Assembly: GCA_029062165.1 (NCBI GenBank)
Contig: JAIDQQ010000020.1
Location: 146,343-196,631 of the forward strand
Direction: 5' to 3'
Length of the DNA stretch: 50,289 nt
DNA from: Ruminococcus sp.
Lineage (GTDB): Bacteria; Bacillota; Clostridia; Oscillospirales; Ruminococcaceae
Shown piece after piece: positions 42,887 to 49,378 of the stretch (the stretch's first letter is position 1; each line of letters starts with the position of its first letter). A program made the position numbers and the translations under genes. The notes beneath the pieces are model-generated. The model made no database searches. It had not been told where the DNA came from and worked only from the letters and a program-made list of their open reading frames with translations.

Positions 42887-42915
42887 ATTATAACATAAAT
42901 TCACTTGATTGTCAA
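42887..42915 (-). promoter_or_regulatory. Promoter of the replication-like operon with A-tract upstream element
   Basis: On the minus strand TTGACA, 17 bp, TATAAT; upstream CTA and an A-tract. The 270-bp divergent region 42842-43112 also holds the plus-strand promoter at 43053 and no gene. Confidence 0.88.
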
Positions 42916-43052
42916 TAGATTTTTAATAATTTATATTATTTTTTTAGACAAATAAACCTGTTGTCAGACTGATTATACATTTATCACACTACAAATAATA
43001 TAATTTGTCAACTTTATTTTAATATTTTTTATGTTTTATTTCGGATAATGTA

Positions 43053-43081
43053 TTGACAAACACTGGCGATTGTGTTATAAT
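43053..43081 (+). promoter_or_regulatory. Promoter of the J-domain/Spo0A-C/AAA+ operon
   Basis: TTGACA, 17 bp, TATAAT: perfect consensus, followed by AAAAAGG before ATG 43113. Confidence 0.9.
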
Positions 43082-43112
43082 ATTAACATAAACCTTAAGA
43101 AAAAGGTGATAA

Positions 43113-43892
43113 ATGATGAAATGTGACATATGCGGTCAGAAAACGTATTGGCATTCAGTAAGAAAAAAAGATGACAGATATATTTGCAGGAAGTGCAGAA
43201 AATGGTTTCCGTCCGTTCTGCGTATACAGGATTACAGTTTTTCACAGGTGAGTACATTGATTGACTATGAAAAGAAGCATGGTAGGAATTTCTGCTGTAC
43301 ATCTCATGCCGGAACACTGTATCTTGACGAAACAGCACGAAAAATAGCATACAGTAAAAGCGGAACGGATAGTCCGAAACATAAAAATAATGTGTTCTGT
43401 ATAAGAGACCTGAAAGACATTTCCGTAACGCTGAGTGAACCTGTTGTTATAAATGAAAATATCTATTGTGATATTCTTCTCACTGTTGTGACAGAACGTC
43501 CTGTTAATATTGTTTTTACAAGAGTAGTCAGGCACAGAGTACCGTGCAGATACGACAGGGTTGACAGCAGTACGGTAAAATTCCGTGAACCGCCTGAAAT
43601 ACTGATTATACGTAATATGCTGATACAGATGCTTTCGGATAACGTCACGGAGCTGAAAAATCTGCTTCTGGAACAGCAGATATATCAGCAGAAATGTATA
43701 CAGTCAGAAGTTCGTGAAGCGGAAATCCTGCTGATGCTTGATACAGGATATACGGCTGATGATGTGAAAAGTCATTACAGAATCATGATGAAATCATTTC
43801 ACCCTGACAGGAACAGCGAAATTGATGACAGCTATGCACAGAAAATCAACAACGCATATGAAATACTGAAACAAAGAATGAAAGGAATTTAA
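43113..43892 (+). CDS. Zinc-ribbon, central domain and C-terminal J-domain protein
   Basis: A 259-residue protein (start at ATG 43113 or 43116). Residues 4-30 form a Cys4 zinc ribbon (CDICGQKTYW, then YICRKCRKWF). A central beta-rich part (about 60-165) may be a PH-like domain (LYLDETARKIAYS). Residues 195-259 are a J-domain: ADDVKSHYRIMMKSFHPDRN with the HPD motif, then AQKINNAYEILKQRM. J-domains stimulate Hsp70, so it may recruit DnaK to a client. It is first in a four-gene operon with a Spo0A-C protein and an AAA+ ATPase. Confidence 0.78.
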   Translation: MMKCDICGQKTYWHSVRKKDDRYICRKCRKWFPSVLRIQDYSFSQVSTLIDYEKKHGRNFCCTSHAGTLYLDETARKIAYSKSGTDSPKHKNNVFCIRDLKDISVTLSEPVVINENIYCDILLTVVTERPVNIVFTRVVRHRVPCRYDRVDSSTVKFREPPEILIIRNMLIQMLSDNVTELKNLLLEQQIYQQKCIQSEVREAEILLMLDTGYTADDVKSHYRIMMKSFHPDRNSEIDDSYAQKINNAYEILKQRMKGI

Positions 43893-43896
43893 TCAC

Positions 43897-44256
43897 ATGG
43901 AAAACCTGAACAGACGTATTTTTAATCTGTTCCGCAGACTGAACTTTGATTCTTCTCTGCTTGGCTACAGATATATGAAACTCGCCGTACTTTTTTGTCT
44001 GGAAAATGAAAACAGAATCTGTAACTTCCAGAATCTGTATAAAGACATTGGAGCTGTTTACAATATTGAAGGCGGTGGCAGTGTGGAAAGATGTATAAGA
44101 CATCTTGCACAAAGAACTATTGAAACACATGAAAATGAGGGAAACGACCTGCTCTATGAAATTTTCGGTGATGTTGTCTTCGTTGAAAAGAAGATTACGA
44201 ACAAACGCTTTATCGCACAGATTGTTGAGTATATGAGAATGCAGGCAGATTCCTGA
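43897..44256 (+). CDS. Stand-alone Spo0A effector domain protein
   Basis: A 119-residue protein that is almost only the Spo0A DNA-binding domain: LGYRYMKLAVLFCLENENRI, LYKDIGAVYNIEGGGSVERC, IRHLAQRTIETHENEG, then LLYEIFGDVV and TNKRFIAQIVEYMR. There is no receiver, so activity cannot depend on the phosphorelay directly. It could compete at or modify 0A-box regulation, or control the element's own genes. The ATG follows the previous stop by four bases. Confidence 0.75.
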   Translation: MENLNRRIFNLFRRLNFDSSLLGYRYMKLAVLFCLENENRICNFQNLYKDIGAVYNIEGGGSVERCIRHLAQRTIETHENEGNDLLYEIFGDVVFVEKKITNKRFIAQIVEYMRMQADS

Positions 44257-44269
44257 AAGGAAGTATTAT

Positions 44270-44515
44270 ATGAAAGTAATATACAGTTACCACGAAGAAA
44301 TCAGGACTGTTGAAATAGTTTCAGCCGGATTTTTAAAGGATTATGATGGAGAATATCTGGATTCAGGTACAGTAAATTTTGTTCCTGCCGATGAAAGTAT
44401 GAAACCGTTTTTTGTTCACGTAACGTCTTCTGAAAGGGAAAAAATCTTTGATGACCTGCTGATTCATACAGGTTGTACAGATATAAGCGGAATCGGAGTG
44501 TATTTTCAGGAGTAA
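44270..44515 (+). CDS. Small unknown operon protein
   Basis: An 81-residue soluble protein (MKVIYSYHEEIRTVEIVSAG, FVPADESMKPFFVHV) with GAAAGGAAG upstream. The AAA+ gene starts two bases after its stop codon. Possibly an adaptor; no family recognised. Confidence 0.62.
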   Translation: MKVIYSYHEEIRTVEIVSAGFLKDYDGEYLDSGTVNFVPADESMKPFFVHVTSSEREKIFDDLLIHTGCTDISGIGVYFQE

Positions 44516-44517
44516 TT

Positions 44518-45663
44518 ATGAAAAGATTCGTAATAGGCATAATATTGTCTGTTCTTTTCCTGATTGCACCGATAGCACTGGGACATTTCGGATTGATATA
44601 CAGGAATAAGTATATGCTGATTGGAGCAGGTGCGGTTGTACTTCTGTACATGATAATCCGCAGACCTCTTGCGAATCTTGTTGCAGACGGCAGACAATCT
44701 GTAGAATATGACGAGTTCGGACGTTCCAAACGAAAAGGCGATTTCAGAAAACTTTCAAGGACAGAGCAAGATGCTATTGATTTGCAGAAAACTGCTGATA
44801 TGGAACGTCTTCTCTCACAGTCCGTTATCAACAGAATCATAAAACAAGGGAGTAAAAATCCCGAAAAAGACCTTGCAGATATGACCGGACTTGCTCCTGT
44901 CAATAACAAAGTCTCTGAAATGTCCGCACGTATGCAGTTTGAAAAGCAGAACAACAAGGGAAAAAAGAAAAAAGACCAAATCAACTCAATGTCAGGACGG
45001 CATATGGTTTTCTATGGCAGTGCAGGTACTGGAAAAACTACTGTTTGCAGAATTATTGCAGGTTTTCTTTATAAATACGGCTATATCAGAAAAAATAAAG
45101 TGGTTGAGGTTGACGGTAATTTTCTGAAAGCCGGAGCTGAAACAGCTACAAAAGTAAAGCTGATTACCCAGTATGCCTATGATGGTGTACTTTTCATTGA
45201 TGAAGCGTATGTACTCTGTGAGGGTACTTACGGTGCAGAAGCAGTTGCAACACTTATCAAGGAAATGGAAGACAACCGTGACAGATTCATATGTATTCTT
45301 GCAGGGTATACACAGGATATGAACCAACTGCTTGATTTCAATACAGGTTTCAAAAGCAGAATCAGGGAATATCTGAACTTTCCTGATTATTCCGTACCGG
45401 AAATGCAGGAAGTCTTCTGTTCAATGGCTCACTCACAGAATTTTGCTGTATCAGGTGATGCACTGAAAACATTGGAAATACGGCTGGAAAAAGAAAAACA
45501 GCTCCGTACTTTCGGTAACGGCAGAACTGTCCGCAACGTACTTGACGAAGCAATTGACAAGCATTCCCTGAATATCGTTTCAGGCAAGCTACCGCCTTCT
45601 GAACGTTTCAGAATATGTGGTGGTGATATTTCCACCACTGTACAAAGAAACGGTATCACCTGA
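44518..45663 (+). CDS. Membrane-anchored SpoVK/CbbX-like AAA+ ATPase
   Basis: A 381-residue protein; ATG 44518 follows CAGGAG. Two N-terminal membrane segments (about 5-22 and 31-48) tether a linker and an AAA+ module: MTGLAPVNNKVSEM, Walker A VFYGSAGTGKTTVCRIIAG, Walker B GVLFIDEAYVL, sensor 1 FICILAGYTQDM and arginine-finger region NTGFKSRIREYLNFPDY. This is the CbxX/CfqX (SpoVK) subfamily, usually remodelling proteins. The membrane anchor is unusual. It ends at a strong terminator. Confidence 0.85.
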   Translation: MKRFVIGIILSVLFLIAPIALGHFGLIYRNKYMLIGAGAVVLLYMIIRRPLANLVADGRQSVEYDEFGRSKRKGDFRKLSRTEQDAIDLQKTADMERLLSQSVINRIIKQGSKNPEKDLADMTGLAPVNNKVSEMSARMQFEKQNNKGKKKKDQINSMSGRHMVFYGSAGTGKTTVCRIIAGFLYKYGYIRKNKVVEVDGNFLKAGAETATKVKLITQYAYDGVLFIDEAYVLCEGTYGAEAVATLIKEMEDNRDRFICILAGYTQDMNQLLDFNTGFKSRIREYLNFPDYSVPEMQEVFCSMAHSQNFAVSGDALKTLEIRLEKEKQLRTFGNGRTVRNVLDEAIDKHSLNIVSGKLPPSERFRICGGDISTTVQRNGIT

Positions 45664-45671
45664 CAGCACAC

Positions 45672-45705
45672 GAAAAACCACCTGTTTTAATGCAGGTGGT
45701 TTTTG
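45672..45705 (+). terminator. Terminator of the AAA+ operon
   Basis: ACCACCTG / CAGGTGGT, eight-base loop, A-run before and four to five T residues after. Confidence 0.92.
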
Positions 45706-45768
45706 TATATTAACAATCAGACAACAGCTTCCATAATTATTCTGCCATTCGATTCAATATTAATGTTT

Positions 45769-45891
45769 TTATTTATCAGTTTTCTGCTGATTCTTCAGAA
45801 TCTGTGATGGTGTAGGTGGTACAGATAAATCAAATCCCTGACGTTCCGCTTCTGCTTCTATCAGACTGATAATAAATGCTGACATACTCAT
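45769..45891 (-). pseudogene. Possible remnant of a small DNA-binding or regulatory gene
   Basis: A minus-strand frame reads MSMSAFIISLIEAEAERQGF, then DLSVPPTPSQILKNQQKTDK. It resembles the tail of a short helical element protein; the frame runs open upstream into the opposite gene's promoter region and has no ribosome site. Recorded as a probable fragment. The rest of 45705-45954 shows nothing else. Confidence 0.3.
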
Positions 45892-45954
45892 ACCATTCTG
45901 CTCCGCAAGACAAGCTGACCTAACGGCGTATCGGGGGGAAAGAGAGTGGTAATT

Positions 45955-46533
45955 ATGGTAACAACAAAAGAGCAGGAAAAAAAGGCACTTGCAAAAATCA
46001 GGGAAATCGTGGAAAGTCTTGGTGAGAACAGTTATATCGGAACAGCATTTGAAGGTTGTTTTGAGATTGCAGAAGAAAATATTGAATACGATTTTGCTGA
46101 CAGCATGAAAGACAGACTTGAAACTGCAAGAGAGGAAGCAAACCGTTCAGACGAAACAGCAAAAACGCTGTATGACGACAATCAGAGCCTGAAACAGCAG
46201 ATTTCAGCTTTACAGGAACAGCTTGAAAGAGAACTGGAATGGCAGCCATATGAGGAAAAAGGAAATGTCACACAGTTTGCCTATGATAATCTTGCAGGAC
46301 AAGACGATACACGTCAGCTTGATGTCCACAGAGCAAAGAAAATGATTTCTGAGCTGTTTGGATTTGCAACAGAAAAAATTGAAATCATTACGAGTGTTCC
46401 TGTATATGAAATCAACCGTCACAATCAGCTCCGTGTTGCAGGAAATGCAGAACGCAGACCGTTGTACAATGCAACAGACTGGAATTATATCCGATTCAAC
46501 TGCTGTGGCACAGAATACGAAAATGTGATATAA
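45955..46533 (+). CDS. Coiled-coil unknown protein
   Basis: A 192-residue protein; ATG 45955 follows GGGGGGAAAGAGAG. Residues about 1-40 are helical (EQEKKALAKIREIVESLG), 55-95 a coiled coil (SDETAKTLYDDNQSLKQQIS), and the C-terminal half is mixed (SELFGFATEKIEIITSVPVY and DWNYIRFNCCGTEYENVI). It resembles anonymous proteins of clostridial plasmids. The reading frame after its stop (below) may once have belonged to a longer protein. Confidence 0.62.
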   Translation: MVTTKEQEKKALAKIREIVESLGENSYIGTAFEGCFEIAEENIEYDFADSMKDRLETAREEANRSDETAKTLYDDNQSLKQQISALQEQLERELEWQPYEEKGNVTQFAYDNLAGQDDTRQLDVHRAKKMISELFGFATEKIEIITSVPVYEINRHNQLRVAGNAERRPLYNATDWNYIRFNCCGTEYENVI

Positions 46534-46696
46534 TATATTATATCGTGAGCTGACACGTTATCAATCCGGCGGTGATGTTCGCATCTCCGACCATGTTGCA
46601 AAAGATACATGGCGTTATGCCGATTAACGAATTTTCGGCACTAATACAGTAGAACAGTTTTTACTGGACGGAACTGTGTGTTGGACGGACAACTGA
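46529..46696 (+). pseudogene. Relic reading frame with one in-frame TAA
   Basis: The frame following the coiled-coil gene reads ELTRYQSGGDVRISDHVAKD then TWRYAD, TAA, and continues RIFGTNTVEQFLLDGTVCWT to TGA. The composition is clearly protein-like and continues across the stop. It could be the decayed C-terminal extension of the preceding gene or of a lost large element protein. Confidence 0.4.
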
Positions 46697-46704
46697 ATCA
46701 GTCG

Positions 46705-46746
46705 CTAAAGGGAGATTGTATCTGCAAGACAGGTAGTCTCCCTTTT
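46705..46746 (+). terminator. Terminator-like hairpin
   Basis: AAAGGGAGA / TCTCCCTTT, nine pairs, with a 21-base loop and a short T tail. Confidence 0.65.
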
Positions 46747-46885
46747 AAATTTATATAAATGTTTTGTTTTTAATGCACAATAATAAAAGCTAATCAGCAT
46801 ATTTGATATAGTTAATATCAACAAAAATCGTATAATAAATCATGATATATTTTCTTGTTTTTAATGATATTTTTTCAGAAAATCA

Positions 46886-46914
46886 TTGACAAATTTGCGA
46901 AAATATGATATAAT
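46886..46914 (+). promoter_or_regulatory. Promoter of a structured RNA
   Basis: TTGACA, 17 bp, TATAAT: perfect consensus, yet no coding region starts within 250 bases. Confidence 0.88.
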
Positions 46915-46920
46915 ATATGA

Positions 46921-47123
46921 AGATGGAAGCCATTATATGTATAATGGTGGAAGCGGTATTACGCCATAAGGTTCTTGGGTGATACCACAGTTATGAAGCG
47001 TATGTTGATGATAGGAAAGTGTACGTGGAGCTGTCTTTGAGGTTTGCATATAACCCCTATCTATAAATGAGAAATCGTTGAAAAATATGCAATGGCTTTG
47101 ATTTAGTTCAGAGCCATTTTTTT
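46921..47123 (+). ncRNA. Structured noncoding RNA of about 200 nt (family not recognised)
   Basis: It begins seven bases after a perfect -10 and ends in the hairpin AATGGCTTTGA / TCAGAGCCATT (one mismatch-type pair) followed by seven T residues (47091-47123). Inside are CCATTATA / TATAATGG (46930-46947), a GGTATTA / TGATACC helix (46955-46986) with an inner CCATAAGG...CTTGG arm, and purine-rich stretches up to 47060. No start codon with a ribosome site and no plausible frame is present. It lies between the coiled-coil and PBECR4-like genes and could be a plasmid-control RNA, a toxin-inhibiting RNA, or an RNA of a new class. Confidence 0.6.
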
Positions 47124-47170
47124 ATAATTTAAAATTGTTAAATATATTACTGATGCTGTAAGGTGATTGT

Positions 47171-47632
47171 ATGAATGAAGAATTAGATGAAGTTCAAAGA
47201 TGTGCCGAACAATACGGTTTCCTTGTTGATGAACAAATTACTTATAATATGGAAATTTTTTCTGAAAATAGTAAAAGTATAGATAATTTTGAAATTAAAT
47301 TTTTTCCTTCTGAATTTATGCATTTAACCAGTTTAGGAAAAGTAAAAGATTTATGGGAAGTTAATTATTTTAAAAATAAAAACAGGTCAAGTGAATTTCT
47401 TTATAATGAAATTAATGAAAAAAGATTTAATTTAGAAAATATTAGCATATGTGATTATTTTTTTGACGATACTGCAAAACCAGATGATAAAACAGATGAG
47501 GAATTTTCAGCTGAAATACAAGAAGCTAAAGGAAAACATAAAGTTCTGAAAAGTGAATTACTGGACAGGTTGTCGGCATTGGAAAATTGTGAATTAACAC
47601 GCAAAACGTCAAAAACGGATAAAACCGGATAA
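47171..47632 (+). pseudogene. PBECR4-like nuclease-domain protein, truncated by Mu-like phage insertion
   Basis: A frame of 153 residues from ATG 47171 (AAGGTGATTGT upstream). Residues about 20-85 match PBECR4 (phage-Barnase-EndoU-ColicinE5/D-RelE-like nuclease): FEIKFFPSEFMHLTSLGKVK and NYFKNKNRSSEFLYNEINEK. The last 15 residues (CELTRKTSKTDKTG) are encoded by the 10-bp repeat DNA of the Mu-like end, so the true C-terminus was replaced. It could still be translated. PBECR domains act as RNases in phage or conflict systems. Confidence 0.5.
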
Positions 47633-47640
47633 AGCCGGTA
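47611..47640 (+). repeat. Three 10-bp tandem units at the Mu-like left end
   Basis: AAAAACGGAT, AAAACCGGAT and AAAGCCGGTA follow each other exactly. They lie where Mu-type transposase sites (L1 region) would be and may be part of them. Confidence 0.45.
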
Positions 47641-47737
47641 AAAAGCGTGAAAAGTACGAAAAACGGCGGTATATAGCCGGATTTACAGTGGGATAAAGTG
47701 GCAAACCTTGAAATTAAATTTTTTAACGTGTGAAAAT

Positions 47738-47783
47738 AAAACCCTCGATTTTGGAGCAAAAATCCGATTTCGGGGGTTTTTAA
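47738..47783 (+). terminator. Terminator-like hairpin inside the Mu-like end
   Basis: AAACCCTCGA pairs with TCGGGGGTTT (one G-U), with further pairing in the loop, and five T residues follow. It may stop transcription entering the phage. Confidence 0.7.
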
Positions 47784-47796
47784 ATTTTCATTCAAA

Positions 47797-47873
47797 AAGT
47801 GTTTAAAAACCGTTTAAAAAGCATTTTAAAATTTAAATAAAGTGTTTAAATGCCTAAAAATAGCGGTTAAATT
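47797..47873 (+). repeat. Array of GTTTAAA-type repeats upstream of the repressor gene end
   Basis: GTTTAAA occurs at 47801, 47812 and 47844, with variants ATTTTAAA (47823) and GGTTAAA (47865); most spacings are 10-22 bp, near helical turns. These could be transposase (L2/L3) or repressor sites. The rest of 47633-47972 has no gene. Confidence 0.5.
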
Positions 47874-47972
47874 GATTTTAAGAAATTTTAAAAATTTAAG
47901 AATTGTATTGCATAAAAACAGCTTTACAGCCTCCGAACCAGTTCGCAGGTTGTTTTTATACTTTATGTATAA

Positions 47973-48413
47973 TTAAAGTGGATAATTTTCTTCAAGAACA
48001 TCCATTAAATCAGCCAGAGCATGACGACGCTTTGAAGCAGATAAGGATTCAAGATAGTTTATTAATTCAAAGTATACTCCCTCATTTAAGTTGTCATTTG
48101 ATTTATCATTATCAGATGCTCCGGACACTTTATTATCATGCTCACCGATGATATTGCTATTAGTTACATTACCAGTATGTATGTTGCCTGTTCCAACTTG
48201 CTCATCAGAAGTTGTTTCTTTTCCGGTAAGCAGATAATCAGTAGAAACGCCAAAAAAATCCGCAATTGTGGATATAGTGTCTGCTGCCGGATTTGTTCCT
48301 CTCTTATTCCATGCTGAAATTGTTGAAGTTGATATACCAGTAAACTTCGACAGTTCGTTTTGTTTTTTTCCTTGTTCCTCTAATAAAAAGAAAACTCTTT
48401 GTGAAATTGTCAT
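47973..48413 (-). CDS. XRE-family repressor of the Mu-like phage
   Basis: A 146-residue protein with an N-terminal Cro/cI-type HTH (QNELSKFTGISTSTISAWNKRG and GVSTDYLLTGKE) and a helical C-terminal oligomerisation part (NEGVYFELINYLESLSASKR). A Ser/Asn/Asp-rich linker joins them. It reads away from the Cro-like gene, with the intergenic operators between, the usual lysogeny switch. Confidence 0.85.
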   Translation of the reverse strand: MTISQRVFFLLEEQGKKQNELSKFTGISTSTISAWNKRGTNPAADTISTIADFFGVSTDYLLTGKETTSDEQVGTGNIHTGNVTNSNIIGEHDNKVSGASDNDKSNDNLNEGVYFELINYLESLSASKRRHALADLMDVLEENYPL

Positions 48414-48472
48414 AATTAATGCCTCCTATAAATGTGCAATTTGCCAAAATTTGCAAATGTAGAATATGAGCA

Positions 48473-48501
48473 TTGACGAATCTACTTTTGTGGATTATAA
48501 T
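48473..48501 (+). promoter_or_regulatory. Early promoter of the Mu-like phage with operator
   Basis: TTGACG, 17 bp, TATAAT. The spacer contains AATCTAC-TTTT-GTGGATT, an inverted repeat with one mismatch, suitable as a repressor operator; ATTTGC/GCAAAT half-sites lie just upstream (48440-48458). Confidence 0.72.
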
Positions 48502-48589
48502 ATTAATGGTAGTAATATTCAAGGGCATAAAAACCCATTTATATTTTATCATAAATAAATTGAAAAGTAAATAGAACGGAGGTGATTTT

Positions 48590-48835
48590 ATGACATTCGG
48601 ACAGAAAATAAGAAATCGTCGTGAAGAACTTGGTTACACACAAGTGGAACTTGCGGAGCGAGTACACACTACACAGCCGTATATTTCACGTTTGGAAAGA
48701 GATAATTTCAATCCGTCAATGAAGATGATTGTAAATATCGCTATCGCATTGGACATAAGCGTTGACTACCTGCTCTTTGATAACGGAAAAGCAGAACAGA
48801 AAAATAATTTTCTGGTAGACTTCAAAATAAGATAA
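48590..48835 (+). CDS. XRE-family Cro/Ner-like regulator
   Basis: An 81-residue HTH protein (RREELGYTQVELAERVHTTQ, PYISRLERDNFNPSMKMIVN, then ALDISVDYLLF). GGAGGTG precedes ATG 48590. Opposite orientation to the repressor, as in Mu and lambda switches. Confidence 0.88.
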   Translation: MTFGQKIRNRREELGYTQVELAERVHTTQPYISRLERDNFNPSMKMIVNIAIALDISVDYLLFDNGKAEQKNNFLVDFKIR

Positions 48836-48929
48836 AAATAAGGTTTCTGAAGGGTTGAACCTTGGATCAGCCCTATCCCACAGCCGAAAGGCTGACAGAA
48901 TCTTGAAAACTGAAAAGAGGTGAAAAAGC

Positions 48930-49283
48930 ATGAACTTTTTATGCAAGGCACAGGCGTATCTGAACAGCATTGTATCGACTGTCAATGCTCTCGCCGGTAT
49001 GGTGATGAGTGACGAACTCAACGGCAATATTGAGGCGCAGTATAAGACAGTAAGAACGCTCATCGAACTGGAGCAGGCTACTTCCGAGTTTATCACCGGC
49101 ATGGAACTGGATGCGGAACTTCCGGACACCGTAAGAATCAGCAAGCAGAAGTTTGTGAACATCAACGAACGGCTGATTAAGCACTTAGAAAAAATCCAGA
49201 TTCAAGGCTATCATTTTGAAGACGTGATAAGCACCCTGAAACTGGAAAACCAAACGTTAAAAGAAGAAACACACTTCCTTTAA
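48930..49283 (+). CDS. Unknown early protein of the Mu-like phage
   Basis: A 117-residue helical protein (MNFLCKAQAYLNSIVSTVNA, then DTVRISKQKFVNINERLIKH), ribosome site AAAAGAGG. Its codon use is more GC-rich than its neighbours. Position between the regulator and the transposase suggests an accessory (for example a MuB-like or modulating) role, unproven. Confidence 0.6.
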   Translation: MNFLCKAQAYLNSIVSTVNALAGMVMSDELNGNIEAQYKTVRTLIELEQATSEFITGMELDAELPDTVRISKQKFVNINERLIKHLEKIQIQGYHFEDVISTLKLENQTLKEETHFL

Positions 49284-49341
49284 TGTACATTCTAAGTTTA
49301 TCACAAAAAAGTGAAAATGTCAATACCTAAGAAGAAATTTT

Positions 49342-49363
49342 TGCCGGAGTACCTGCTCCGGCA
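49342..49363 (+). promoter_or_regulatory. Hairpin directly before the transposase ribosome site
   Basis: TGCCGGAG / CTCCGGCA, eight perfect pairs with a six-base loop, immediately followed by GAAAGGAG. It could control transposase translation or end the upstream transcript in part. Confidence 0.55.
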
Positions 49364-49378
49364 GAAAGGAGAAAAATT

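Noticed and set aside
34076..43060. CRISPR array
   Set aside because: The recurring AT-rich blocks are promoter upstream elements, not evenly spaced repeats with unique spacers.
42842..43112. Replication origin between the divergent operons
   Set aside because: The region is AT-rich and next to a replication-like gene, but I see no iterons or DnaA-box cluster.
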